Origin: Flavobacteriales bacterium
GTDB taxonomy: Bacteria; Bacteroidota; Bacteroidia; Flavobacteriales_D; Sanyastnellaceae
Direction: 5' to 3'
DNA: 44,615 nt
NCBI GenBank assembly: GCA_947463065.1
Contig: CANHSF010000003.1
Span: 1 to 44,615, forward strand
The position numbers and the translations under genes are program-made. The notes below the pieces were generated by a model. It worked only from the letters and a program-made list of their open reading frames with translations. It made no database searches and was not told the origin of the DNA. Shown in pieces: positions 8,572 to 16,972 of the stretch. Every line of letters begins with the position of its first letter. The stretch's first letter is position 1.

Positions 8572-8595
8572 AAAATATCAAGACGCCTGTCTCGC

Positions 8596-9528
8596 TTAAC
8601 GACGCCGCTGCCCACCTTCGGCCTCATCCATATGCATGCTGACGTAACTGCGATAACGTGACTCCGCTACATGTCCCTCTTGCAGTGCTTTTATCACTGC
8701 ACACCCTGGCTCATTGAGGTGCTGGCAATTGTGGAATTTACAGGAAGGCAAAAGGGCAAAAAACTCTTTGAAATAGGTATGCAGCTCCTCTTTTTCTATA
8801 TCGACCAACCCAAATCCCTTGATCCCAGGTGTATCGACAAAATAACCGCCTTCAGGTATCGCATGCATTTCGGCAAAGGTGGTGGTGTGCATTCCCTTGC
8901 CCGTTGCATCCGATACATCACCGATGCGCAGATCTTTATCGGGTATAAAATAATTCACCAAAGACGACTTGCCCGTTCCGCTATGTCCGCTGATCAAAAC
9001 CACTTTGCCAATGATTAAATCCTCCAACTCCTCGAGCCCTTCATCTGTTTCCAAAGAGGTTCGCAAACACGAGTACCCGATCGCGGAATACATGGCGATC
9101 ATCTCCTCCACTTCTTTCATTTCTGAAGCTGTGTATTGATCCATCTTATGAAAGACCAAAGTCACTGGCACTTGATAGGCCTCGGCGGTAACTAAAAATC
9201 GATCGATAAATCCTGGAGTCGTCTGTGGTTGTGTTAAGGTGACCACCAACAAGGCAAGATCAATATTGGCTGCTACAATCTGTGCTTCTTTGGAAAGGTT
9301 GACGCTGCGTCGAATGATGTAATTTTTTCGGGGCAAAATTTCGACGATGGTTCCCTCTGATTCATTCTCCAACTCGACCATCACATGATCTCCCGCAGCC
9401 ACCGGATTCGTCGTGCTGCGACCTTCCAAACGAATCTTGCCGCGCACTTGGCACATCATTACTGCACCCGATGCATCCACTACCTCGTAGTTCTTTCCCG
9501 TTGTTTTGAGCACCAAGCCTTGAATCAT
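8596..9528 (-). CDS. rsgA: Ribosome small-subunit GTPase RsgA
   Basis: RsgA (YjeQ) is a circularly permuted GTPase that acts late in 30S subunit maturation. At 310 aa it has the usual layout: an N-terminal OB fold, then G4 before G1 and G3. G4 reads HKMD at residues 127-130, the P-loop GHSGTGKSS is at 181-189 and DTPG is at 232-235. The C-terminal zinc site is visible as 'CKFHNCQHLNEPGC'. The His in place of the usual Asn of NKxD is a deviation. Start 9528 is supported by a TAATTTTG box ending 4 nt upstream. It lies after the photolyase genes on the same strand but seems to have its own promoter. Confidence 0.95.
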   Translation of the reverse strand: MIQGLVLKTTGKNYEVVDASGAVMMCQVRGKIRLEGRSTTNPVAAGDHVMVELENESEGTIVEILPRKNYIIRRSVNLSKEAQIVAANIDLALLVVTLTQPQTTPGFIDRFLVTAEAYQVPVTLVFHKMDQYTASEMKEVEEMIAMYSAIGYSCLRTSLETDEGLEELEDLIIGKVVLISGHSGTGKSSLVNYFIPDKDLRIGDVSDATGKGMHTTTFAEMHAIPEGGYFVDTPGIKGFGLVDIEKEELHTYFKEFFALLPSCKFHNCQHLNEPGCAVIKALQEGHVAESRYRSYVSMHMDEAEGGQRRR

Positions 9529-9532
9529 GCTC

Positions 9533-9540
9533 CAAAATTA
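9533..9540 (-). promoter_or_regulatory. -7 promoter box of rsgA
   Basis: TAATTTTG on the minus strand matches TAnnTTTG exactly and ends 4 nt before the rsgA ATG. A TTTG lies 15 nt further upstream, slightly closer than the usual spacing. It predicts a nearly leaderless mRNA. Confidence 0.55.
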
Positions 9541-9561
9541 CAATAATTCACCTCCCAAACC

Positions 9562-11040
9562 TTATTGTGCCAATTGATCCAAAAAGGCATTGGCCTTTTG
9601 CATTAATGTATTTCGTTTGGCGCCATCCATTTTATCCAAGTTTCTAACCATCATCACTGAACGTGGATTGCGCTCAAAAAAATCGCGATGCCGATCAATG
9701 AATCGCCAGAACAAACCATCCCAAATGTCACACCATTCCCCCTTTTTGTAATGACTCATCTTAAGGATATAATTTGATCCACTGATGTAGGGTTTCGTAC
9801 TCATCAGTCCACCATCCGCAAATTGCGACATGCCATAGACATTCGGAACCATCACCCAATCGTACGCATCGATAAACAAGGACATGAACCACTTATACAC
9901 TTCATCGGCATCGAACTCACACAACAACATAAAATTCCCGGCAATCATCAAACGCTCGATATGATGCGCGTAAGCGGTTTCATTCACACCCCGAATCATA
10001 TCATCCAATGGTGGAATACCGGTAGTCCCATTCCAAAAAGATGCTGGTATGGAGCGATGATGATTCCAAAAATGGCGCTTGCGTTGCTCCACTCCCTTCA
10101 ATTCATACACGGCACGAATGTATTCTCGCCAACCCATGACCTGCCGCACAAAACCTTCGATGTTGTTGAGGGGCACATCCAACTCTTGACCGATGGCAAT
10201 GGCTTGACTCCATACATCGCGCGGAGACAACAAACCGACATTGAGCATAGGTGTCAAAACACTGTGGTACATATACCGCTGTCCAATTTGGATGGCATCT
10301 TGATAATCCCCAAACTTATGCAAACGCTCTTTGCAAAAGCGCTGCAGCCAGGTTTTGGCATCCTTTGGGGTGATCGGATAAGGCGGGATTTTCATGGATC
10401 CTGGCGCTTGAGGAAAGCGACTTTGCACATAACGCAAGGCCTCCTCATAGTCCTCCGATGCACTATAATCGGGCAATGCAGGCAAGACTTCGGCCGCTGG
10501 CATACGCTTTCTATTTTCAGCATCATACGTCCACTGCCCTCCAAGTGGTTCTCCCGCTTGATCCAATAAAACCTTATGCCTTTTCCGCTCATCGATATAG
10601 AAGGATGTTAAGAAAAACCTTTTCTTGCCTTTGAAATAGGTATGCAAATATTCCGACGTCACCTCGAAATTTGTACTTTCTAAGACTTCCAAGCGAATGT
10701 TCATTCGGTCCGTATAACGTCGAATGCGTCGCATAGCCATGTAGTCCACGGCATCTGCCATCCATACACTTGTCACTCCACTCGAACATAACGCATTCAT
10801 CAAAATTTCACCATTTGCGAGTTCATGGTGCGCATCAATGTACTGCACCTCAAAGCCTGCTGCAGCCAATCTTTTGGCATAGGCCTTCATACTGGCCCGA
10901 TGGTAGATCAATTTCTGTGCGTGAAAAGGGTACTGCAAAAAATACAAGCGATCTTCTACCAACACCACTGTGCGCCCCATTTTTAAAGCGGGATGTTGCT
11001 CGAACAATTGGTGTGGAAGGATAAGTGTGGCTTCCTTCAT
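9562..11040 (-). CDS. Photolyase-related protein (FeS-BCP/PhrB family)
   Basis: This 492-aa protein belongs to the deoxyribodipyrimidine photolyase-related group, whose studied members are prokaryotic (6-4) photolyases or cryptochromes with FAD and usually a 4Fe-4S cluster. The N-terminal alpha/beta domain ('ATLILPHQLFEQHPAL', 'YFLQYPFHAQKLIYHR') and the helical FAD-binding part ('VRQVMGWREYIRAVY', 'YGMSQFADGGLMSTKPYISG') are typical. The region that carries a CxxC pair in cluster-binding relatives reads 'KMSHYKKGEWCDIWDGLFW' here, with a single Cys, so cluster binding is doubtful. Its start overlaps the TIGR03643-type gene by 4 nt (ATGA). DNA repair is the likeliest role, with light signalling as the alternative. 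Confidence 0.88.
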   Translation of the reverse strand: MKEATLILPHQLFEQHPALKMGRTVVLVEDRLYFLQYPFHAQKLIYHRASMKAYAKRLAAAGFEVQYIDAHHELANGEILMNALCSSGVTSVWMADAVDYMAMRRIRRYTDRMNIRLEVLESTNFEVTSEYLHTYFKGKKRFFLTSFYIDERKRHKVLLDQAGEPLGGQWTYDAENRKRMPAAEVLPALPDYSASEDYEEALRYVQSRFPQAPGSMKIPPYPITPKDAKTWLQRFCKERLHKFGDYQDAIQIGQRYMYHSVLTPMLNVGLLSPRDVWSQAIAIGQELDVPLNNIEGFVRQVMGWREYIRAVYELKGVEQRKRHFWNHHRSIPASFWNGTTGIPPLDDMIRGVNETAYAHHIERLMIAGNFMLLCEFDADEVYKWFMSLFIDAYDWVMVPNVYGMSQFADGGLMSTKPYISGSNYILKMSHYKKGEWCDIWDGLFWRFIDRHRDFFERNPRSVMMVRNLDKMDGAKRNTLMQKANAFLDQLAQ

Positions 11041-11324
11041 CGTTTGCTCATTTTATTGTGGGTAATGAACCGTTGTGAAGCGCTTTTGTGGCGGGCAACA
11101 TCGTTTGTCCTCAATCCAAGGTGCTTGGTGCTGCGCCCCGTAACGCGTTTTCTCCACATTTCAAAACTGCTTCGCTTCATGTGTTTGCGCATGAGCGCTA
11201 TGACCATGGCTTCAGACAAACCGAATTGTCGTTCGATAGCATCGAATGGGGTGCGGTCTTCCCAAGCCATTTCAATGACACGGTCAATTTGCTGCTCGGA
11301 TAAATCAGTATTTGGTTTACTCAT
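11037..11324 (-). CDS. TIGR03643-type small protein
   Basis: This 95-aa basic protein resembles the uncharacterised TIGR03643 family, which I recall as often encoded next to cryptochrome/photolyase genes. 'IDRVIEMAWEDRTPFDAIERQFGL' followed by 'EAMVIALMRKHMKRSSFEMWRKRV' looks like a helix-turn-helix-like bundle, so nucleic-acid binding is possible but unproven. The ORF track starts at 11330; the ATG at 11324 is preferred because it forms an ATGA overlap with the upstream Cry-DASH gene. Its own stop overlaps the next gene in the same way. The double coupling implies that the three products are made together. Confidence 0.75.
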   Translation of the reverse strand: MSKPNTDLSEQQIDRVIEMAWEDRTPFDAIERQFGLSEAMVIALMRKHMKRSSFEMWRKRVTGRSTKHLGLRTNDVARHKSASQRFITHNKMSKR

Positions 11325-12598
11325 GCCCATAATTTTCCAAAGGTTTGTTTCGGATCGTAGTCTGAAGCTTGTTTATCGACATTGAATTTGCGGCCTGCCC
11401 GTGGATCGTTGCCCACACCAGCAATGTAGGCCCAATTGCACCAATTGCTAGCCACATCGTAATCCAGCAAGTGATATTCAAAAAAAGAGGCACCGATGCG
11501 CCAGTCGATAGCGAGATCATGCACCAAGTAACTCGCTGCATTCTGCCGACCCCGATTGCTCATATACCCTGTGGCAACGAGCTCGCGCATGCAAGCATCC
11601 ACAAAAGCATGACCCGTTTGGCCCTCTTTCCATTTTATTTCGTCGACCGAACGACCATTCGACTTGGATCGAACACCTTCACCGAATCCACTGCGCAAGA
11701 AGATTCTACGCCCTTCTTTGCGTGCCGTAAACTGAAAAAAATCGCGCCACAACAATTCGAAGACCAACCAATACGAAGATTCATTGGCACCGAATTTATC
11801 CTCATAGTTCAATATGGCGTCGTAGACCTCAACCGGCGACAAACAACCCCAAGCCAACCAAGGCGATAATTTGCTGCTGTAATCTGGGCCAATCAACCCA
11901 TTGCGGGTCTCTTTGTACCTCCCCAAAAGATCCGCAGATCCACAATAGCAAAGCAATCGCTCATAACCGGATTTGGCTCCTCCTTTAAAGTCCAAGGATG
12001 CACGGGGGTCCATTTTCTTCTCCTTCGCAAATTCTAACTGCCAAGGATCCGATGGCAATGCCACGCTTTTCGGCCACGACAATACATCTGCTGATTCTCT
12101 GACATGCCAATTTTGCTCGACCTTGGTGCGGAAGGATGTAAATACGCGCGGCAAATTATTGATCCCAAAGGGCAAGTCGGACAAGGAGAGCAGCGTGCGT
12201 TGCCAGTGCTGAATGACCTGCACTCCATTGCTCGCGGCATAGTCGCTGATCGTCTTCCATCCCATGATTTCCTCAGTGCCCGGTAGCTCTTCGCCATACA
12301 ATCGATCGTAAGAACATTCCGCTTTTATTTGGGCCAAGACCTGCACGGGATCGCCAAATCGCACGACCAACACGACACCTTCAGCGGCCAAATCCGCACG
12401 CAAATCTTCGATGCACTCCCGCATAAAAGCATACCGGAGTGAACCCGCACGATGCGATGACCAAGCATGGCCCGGCTGACTCGGTGGTGGACACACCCAA
12501 ACATAAATCAATTGATCGCATTCCGCGCAAGCCCGCGCAAGCAGAGGATTGTCATTGATACGGCAATCTTTTCTAAAGTAATAGACTCCCACTGGCAT
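11321..12598 (-). CDS. Cryptochrome DASH / photolyase
   Basis: This 425-aa flavoprotein has the photolyase/cryptochrome fold. It starts with 'VYYFRKDCRINDNPLL', the antenna-binding Rossmann domain. The signature 'LPRVFTSFRTKVE' and later 'ANESSYWLVFELLWRDFFQF' place it in the Cry-DASH group; the C-terminal FAD-binding region contains 'YMSNRGRQNAASYLVHDL' and 'DWRIGASFFEYHLLDYDV'. Known Cry-DASH proteins repair cyclobutane pyrimidine dimers in single-stranded or looped DNA and may also act in light signalling. It is first of three overlapping genes and follows a MerR regulator by 57 nt on the same strand. I see no standard promoter box in that gap, only an imperfect inverted repeat. Confidence 0.92.
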   Translation of the reverse strand: MPVGVYYFRKDCRINDNPLLARACAECDQLIYVWVCPPPSQPGHAWSSHRAGSLRYAFMRECIEDLRADLAAEGVVLVVRFGDPVQVLAQIKAECSYDRLYGEELPGTEEIMGWKTISDYAASNGVQVIQHWQRTLLSLSDLPFGINNLPRVFTSFRTKVEQNWHVRESADVLSWPKSVALPSDPWQLEFAKEKKMDPRASLDFKGGAKSGYERLLCYCGSADLLGRYKETRNGLIGPDYSSKLSPWLAWGCLSPVEVYDAILNYEDKFGANESSYWLVFELLWRDFFQFTARKEGRRIFLRSGFGEGVRSKSNGRSVDEIKWKEGQTGHAFVDACMRELVATGYMSNRGRQNAASYLVHDLAIDWRIGASFFEYHLLDYDVASNWCNWAYIAGVGNDPRAGRKFNVDKQASDYDPKQTFGKLWA

Positions 12599-12608
12599 AG
12601 CCTCAAAA

Positions 12609-12627
12609 CATGATGCGCAAGCACATG
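12609..12627. repeat. Imperfect inverted repeat before Cry-DASH
   Basis: CATGATGC and GCACATG are imperfectly complementary around a GCAA centre, 11 nt upstream of the Cry-DASH start. It could be an operator for the neighbouring MerR protein, but this rests only on position and dyad symmetry. Confidence 0.25.
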
Positions 12628-12655
12628 TTCATATGGGCACAAGAAGAAATGTGTG

Positions 12656-12988
12656 TTACAATCTCGATTGAATGGTCAGCAACTCTGCTTTGATTCGCAT
12701 CAAACGCTCGACAACAATTGATTTCTGATGTGCATTGCCCGATTGTTTGAAAGCCTGCTTGGCACCTTCAAGTGTATAACCACGCTCCTTTACCAAATGA
12801 TGAATTTTTCGAAACAACTCGAGATCCTTCTTGGTGTAGACGCGATTGCCCCTCGCGTTCTTGCGGGGTTGCAATTGTGGAAACTCCTTTTCCCAAAACC
12901 GAATAAGCGATGTATTGACATCAAACATATCGGCCACCTCTCCTATCGTAAAATAGATCTTTTCGATCTGATGTGTTTCGGTTAACAT
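12656..12988 (-). CDS. MerR-family transcriptional regulator
   Basis: This 110-aa protein consists of the MerR winged helix-turn-helix: 'FTIGEVADMFDVNTSLIRFW' for the HTH, 'LQPRKNARGNRVYTKKDLEL' for the wing, then 'KERGYTLEGAKQAF' and a short C-terminal helix that would serve for dimerisation. It has no effector domain and no cobalamin-binding domain, so it is not a CarH/LitR-type light sensor on its own. It lies between the M23 peptidase gene and Cry-DASH. To my knowledge an M23/alaS/MerR association is common in Bacteroidota, which suggests a housekeeping role rather than photolyase control. The target is unknown. Confidence 0.88.
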   Translation of the reverse strand: MLTETHQIEKIYFTIGEVADMFDVNTSLIRFWEKEFPQLQPRKNARGNRVYTKKDLELFRKIHHLVKERGYTLEGAKQAFKQSGNAHQKSIVVERLMRIKAELLTIQSRL

Positions 12989-13018
12989 AAGCTTGGTTAT
13001 CTAGGTTGGGGCAGGCAA

Positions 13019-13049
13019 GATAAGCGACAGTTGCGTCTCGTACCTTATC
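13019..13049. repeat. Inverted repeat upstream of MerR gene
   Basis: GATAAG and CTTATC flank 19 nt in the gap between the M23 peptidase and the MerR gene. It could be an autoregulatory MerR operator or a weak hairpin; no U tract supports a terminator. Confidence 0.3.
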
Positions 13050-13061
13050 CGATCCCATAAT

Positions 13062-14033
13062 TTAGTCAAAGGACTGCGTTGCATTGGCAGCGCGTTGCAA
13101 CAAGTCCTCGTATTGTTCCGGTGTAATATCGCTATAGAAATAAAACGCCGGATCTACCTTTTCGCCATTTCTAACGACCTCATAATGCAAATGGGGCCCC
13201 GTGGATGTCCCGGTGTTGCCCACGTAGCCAATCACTTGACCGCGCGTTACGCGTTCACCTTGGCGAACAATGATCTTGCTCATATGGGCATACAGTGTCT
13301 CGTAGCCATAACCGTGATTGATGACGGCATGGTACCCATAGCCTGAAAACTTATTCTCAACCAAAGAGATCACTCCATCTCCTGTGGCGTAGATTTCGGT
13401 GCCAACATCGGCGGTAAAATCCAAGCCGGTGTGCATCTTTGCAATGCGATAAATTGGATGAACACGCACCCCGAAACCCGAAGCAATGCGTTTCAAATCC
13501 TTGTTGCTCACCGGTTGAATGGCCGGCATGCTCTGAAGCATCTGATCTTGTGCTTTGGCCAATTCAAAAACCTCTTCGAAACTCTTGGATTGCGCCACCA
13601 TACCGCGCTGCAACGCCTCAATCCGACGTTTGGTCTCGATCAATTCTTCCGAACTGCTGAAGCCACGCATATCGCGATAGCGATCGCGGCCTCCTACACC
13701 GCCAATACGCATGTGCTCAGGGTAAGGCTCCGAACCAAAAATAGAGCGGTACACATTGTCGTCCTTATCCTGCAAGTCGCCCGCAAATTGCTCCAAGGTA
13801 TCCAGTTGGTTGTTGAAATCGCGAATTTGCTTCTTGAGGAATTTCACTTCTCGCTCCAATTGGGCTGTAGCGGGATCTTTGAAGAAGGACGCATAAAGCA
13901 CCACTCCAATGGCGCCAATAACCAATCCAGCAAACAAATACTTGAGCGCACTCAGCAAATAGTCACGAAACTCGTAACTGATACGCTCGAAATTCAGCGT
14001 CGTTGGATTGAATTTGTACTTAAGCCTTGGCAT
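13062..14033 (-). CDS. M23-family metallopeptidase
   Basis: This 323-aa membrane-anchored LytM-type endopeptidase probably cuts peptidoglycan cross-links. It has a short cytoplasmic start ('MPRLKYKFNPTTLNFE'), one membrane helix near residues 31-50, a coiled coil ('LEREVKFLKKQIRDFNNQL') and a C-terminal M23 domain. The zinc motifs are visible as HTGLD in 'KMHTGLDFTADVG' and HLH in 'TGPHLHYEV'. The ORF track runs to 14216, inside alaS; start 14033 is chosen because a TTG-N19-TATTTTCG promoter ends 8 nt upstream of it and lies within the longer frame. It is divergent from alaS, with MerR downstream. Confidence 0.9.
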   Translation of the reverse strand: MPRLKYKFNPTTLNFERISYEFRDYLLSALKYLFAGLVIGAIGVVLYASFFKDPATAQLEREVKFLKKQIRDFNNQLDTLEQFAGDLQDKDDNVYRSIFGSEPYPEHMRIGGVGGRDRYRDMRGFSSSEELIETKRRIEALQRGMVAQSKSFEEVFELAKAQDQMLQSMPAIQPVSNKDLKRIASGFGVRVHPIYRIAKMHTGLDFTADVGTEIYATGDGVISLVENKFSGYGYHAVINHGYGYETLYAHMSKIIVRQGERVTRGQVIGYVGNTGTSTGPHLHYEVVRNGEKVDPAFYFYSDITPEQYEDLLQRAANATQSFD

Positions 14034-14041
14034 CCCGAGCG

Positions 14042-14071
14042 CGAAAATAAGCATTCGGCGGTTATTTTCAA
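14042..14071 (-). promoter_or_regulatory. Promoter of the M23 peptidase gene
   Basis: On the minus strand TTG (14071-14069), 19 nt, then TATTTTCG (14049-14042). It ends 8 nt before the ATG at 14033 and rules out upstream in-frame starts. Confidence 0.65.
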
Positions 14072-14119
14072 CGCCAATTTGACTTGCCAATACGCACTCG
14101 TTTCGTGTGGGCATAAAAC

Positions 14120-14150
14120 TTGGCCAAATGGCACATTCGGGGTAAATTCG
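14120..14150 (+). promoter_or_regulatory. Promoter of alaS
   Basis: TTG (14120-14122), 20 nt, then TAAATTCG (14143-14150). It ends 7 nt before the alaS ATG. Together with the opposing M23 promoter it makes a compact divergent promoter region. Confidence 0.65.
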
Positions 14151-14157
14151 CGCCGCT

Positions 14158-16770
14158 ATGGCAATACTTACATCCAAACAGATCCGCAAACAATTCTTGG
14201 ATTTTTTCCAATCCAAAGGTCACCAAATCGTACCCAGCGCCCCAATGGTGGTCAAAGGCGATCCTACCCTCATGTTCATCAATAGCGGGATGGCTCCCTT
14301 CAAAAATTGGTTTTTGGGCAACGAAGCCATCCAATATCCCCGCGTAGCCGATACGCAAAAATGTCTGCGCGTGAGCGGAAAACACAACGACCTGGAAGAA
14401 GTGGGCGTGGATACCTATCACCACACCATGTTCGAAATGCTCGGCAATTGGTCGTTTGGCGATTACTTCAAACAAGACGCTATCGCTTGGGCTTGGGAAC
14501 TGCTTACAGAGGTCTATCAGATCCCCAAAGACCGCTTGTACGTCACTGTATTTGAAGGCGACGATAAAGAAAATTTAGAGTTCGATCAAGAAGCCTACGA
14601 CATTTGGAAAGAGCGTATCGCTGAAGACCGCATTTTGCGCGGCAATAAAAAGGATAATTTTTGGGAAATGGGCGACACTGGACCCTGTGGACCATGCTCC
14701 GAAATTCACGTCGATCTCCGCGATGATGCCGATCGCGCTGCTGTAGATGGCAAAACATTGGTCAACAATGATCATCCGCAGGTCGTTGAAATTTGGAACA
14801 ACGTATTCATGCAGTTTGAGCGCAAAGCAGATGGAAGCCTCGTGCCACTTGCGCAAAAGCACGTCGACACCGGAATGGGTTTCGAGCGTCTCTGCATGGC
14901 TTTGCAAGGTAAAAAATCCAACTACGATACTGACGTTTTCACACCATTGCTCAGCGCGGTTGAGAAAATCTCTGGCAAAACCTACCAACGCACCGACAAC
15001 AAAAAAGATGTCGCCATGCGTGTGATCTCCGACCACATACGCGCTGTTTCGTTTGCCATTTGCGATGGACAACTTCCCTCCAGCAGTGGCGCAGGGTATG
15101 TCATTCGACGCATTCTTCGCCGAGCGATACGCTACGGGTACAGTTTTCTTGACCTCAAAGAACCGTTCATGCATCAATTGGTGCCCGTGTTGGCCACCGA
15201 AATGGGTGAATTTTTCCCAGAAATAGAAGCCAACAAATCTTTTGTTTCTAAAGTTATCTTGGAAGAAGAAGAAAGTTTCCTCCGCACCTTGGACAAAGGC
15301 ATTCAATTGTTGGATCAAATTGTCAAAAACACCACAGGCGATGTCATAGATGGAAAAGTGGTGTTTGAACTGTACGACACGTTTGGATTTCCGACCGACC
15401 TTACTGCACTGATTGCGGGAGAAAGCGGCAAGCGAATTGATCAAAATGGATTCGAAAGCGAATTGCAAAAACAAAAAGAACGCAGTCGTGCAGCCACCAA
15501 ATTGGAAACCGAAGATTGGGTGGAATTGGCAGTGGGCGAAACGCAATTCGTCGGCTACGATGCCGTACAATGCCAGGCCAAAATTTTGAAGTACCGCAAA
15601 GTCAAAAACAAAGGGAAAGAATTTTATCAATTGGTCTTGGATCAAACACCATTTTATGCCGAAGGTGGCGGTCAGGTAGGCGACAAAGGCATTTTGCAAA
15701 GTGCCAACGACATCGTTCGCATTTTCGACACCAAAAAAGAAAACAATCTGTGGGTGCATTTTACCGAGCAGCTTCCCGAGCAACCCGAGGCTGCATTCCA
15801 TGCGCAAATCGATACCGCTTTCCGCACGAATGTAACCAGCAACCACAGCGCTACGCACTTATTGCACGAAGCCCTGCGCGAAGTATTGGGCACCCATGTC
15901 GAACAAAAAGGATCATTGGTGAATGCAGAAGCTTTGCGTTTTGACTTTTCGCACTTTTCCAAAATGACCGACGACGAATTGGAGCGCGTGGAGCAGTTGG
16001 TGAATGGGCGTATTCGCCAATCGTTGCCCCTGATCGAAAATCGTTCTATGGCCATTGATGATGCGCGCAAAACTGGAGCAATGATGCTCTTTGGCGAAAA
16101 ATATGGTGATCGCGTGCGCGTTATTCAATTCGGCACATCCATCGAATTGTGTGGCGGTACGCACGTGCAGAATACCGCTGAAATCGGATTGTTCAAATTG
16201 CGCTCCGAAGCTGCTGTTGCGGCAGGTGTGCGTCGGATCGAAGCCATCTCGTCCAACAACGCATTTGAATACCTCAAAAACGAAGTCCAAACACTGGATG
16301 ACATCCGACAGTTGTTGAAAGCCAAAGACCCGCTCAAGTCCGTTCAAGATTTGATGCAGCGCAACGCCGATTTGCAAAAACAGATCGATGTGCTCAATAA
16401 AGAGAAGGCTCAACACATCAAGAAACAATTGATTCCTCAATTCAGCGAGGTCAATGGTATTCAGTACTTGGCGACCCATGTGGATTTGGATGCCGCTGAG
16501 CTCAAAGACGTAGCCTTTCAATTGCGCGCTGAGATGAACAACATGTTCGCGGTATTTGCAGGCGAGTCAGGCGGCAAAGCCACATTGACCGTCATCATGA
16601 CCGATGATGTGATGACCGCCAAAAACTTGAATGCCTCCAACATCATCCGTGACTTGGCCAAAGACATCAATGGTGGCGGCGGTGGACAAGCCTTCTTTGC
16701 CACAGCAGGAGGCACCAAGCCCGAAGGATTACAATCCGCCCTCGACCGAGCCAAAGCCTTTATCCAATAA
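14158..16770 (+). CDS. alaS: Alanine-tRNA ligase
   Basis: This 870-aa protein charges tRNA-Ala with alanine and, in this family, clears mischarged Ser/Gly-tRNA. The class II catalytic core opens '[17 protein letters not shown]' and contains '[16 protein letters not shown]' and '[14 protein letters not shown]'. The editing domain shows HSATH at '[12 protein letters not shown]' and the zinc motif 'ELCGGTHV'. The C-terminal C-Ala domain ends with the glycine-rich '[15 protein letters not shown]'. Length is normal for bacterial AlaRS. Start 14158 follows a good promoter by 7 nt, and an intrinsic terminator follows the stop by about 20 nt, so it is probably a single-gene transcript. Confidence 0.98.
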   Translation: MAILTSKQIRKQFLDFFQSKGHQIVPSAPMVVKGDPTLMFINSGMAPFKNWFLGNEAIQYPRVADTQKCLRVSGKHNDLEEVGVDTYHHTMFEMLGNWSFGDYFKQDAIAWAWELLTEVYQIPKDRLYVTVFEGDDKENLEFDQEAYDIWKERIAEDRILRGNKKDNFWEMGDTGPCGPCSEIHVDLRDDADRAAVDGKTLVNNDHPQVVEIWNNVFMQFERKADGSLVPLAQKHVDTGMGFERLCMALQGKKSNYDTDVFTPLLSAVEKISGKTYQRTDNKKDVAMRVISDHIRAVSFAICDGQLPSSSGAGYVIRRILRRAIRYGYSFLDLKEPFMHQLVPVLATEMGEFFPEIEANKSFVSKVILEEEESFLRTLDKGIQLLDQIVKNTTGDVIDGKVVFELYDTFGFPTDLTALIAGESGKRIDQNGFESELQKQKERSRAATKLETEDWVELAVGETQFVGYDAVQCQAKILKYRKVKNKGKEFYQLVLDQTPFYAEGGGQVGDKGILQSANDIVRIFDTKKENNLWVHFTEQLPEQPEAAFHAQIDTAFRTNVTSNHSATHLLHEALREVLGTHVEQKGSLVNAEALRFDFSHFSKMTDDELERVEQLVNGRIRQSLPLIENRSMAIDDARKTGAMMLFGEKYGDRVRVIQFGTSIELCGGTHVQNTAEIGLFKLRSEAAVAAGVRRIEAISSNNAFEYLKNEVQTLDDIRQLLKAKDPLKSVQDLMQRNADLQKQIDVLNKEKAQHIKKQLIPQFSEVNGIQYLATHVDLDAAELKDVAFQLRAEMNNMFAVFAGESGGKATLTVIMTDDVMTAKNLNASNIIRDLAKDINGGGGGQAFFATAGGTKPEGLQSALDRAKAFIQ

Positions 16771-16791
16771 GGAATAGTCTATGCATGAAAA

Positions 16792-16813
16792 AACCCAGCA
16801 CGATGTGTTGGGT
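16792..16813 (+). terminator. Intrinsic terminator of alaS
   Basis: AACCCA and TGGGTT form a stem extended by CAC/GTG around a GAT loop, followed by a T-rich run. It begins about 20 nt after the alaS stop. Confidence 0.85.
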
Positions 16814-16933
16814 TTTTTGTGCTTTGAATCATTTATAGATAGTGAGTTTTATCTTCTCAGCCTGACGTGCAATGAAAAAGAAAGCTCTTAGGGCACTTCT
16901 AAAAGCATATCAGCTAATCTTGCCTCCACCCCA

Positions 16934-16966
16934 TTTGAACCTTTCCCCCTCTTGGTTGTACCTTGC
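16934..16966 (+). promoter_or_regulatory. Promoter of the 843-aa secreted protein gene
   Basis: TTTG (16934-16937), 21 nt, then TACCTTGC (16959-16966), one base off the TAnnTTTG consensus. It ends 6 nt before the ATG at 16973 and supports that start over the upstream TTG. Confidence 0.5.
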
Positions 16967-16972
16967 GCTGTC

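Noticed and set aside
12656-12988. MerR gene as a CarH/LitR-type light-responsive regulator of the photolyases
   Set aside because: The protein is only the DNA-binding domain with a short helix; the cobalamin-binding domain needed for light sensing is missing.
14575-15858. 427-aa minus-strand ORF inside alaS
   Set aside because: It is long only because alaS codon use leaves the antisense frame open; alaS is certain and the antisense product has no recognisable motif.
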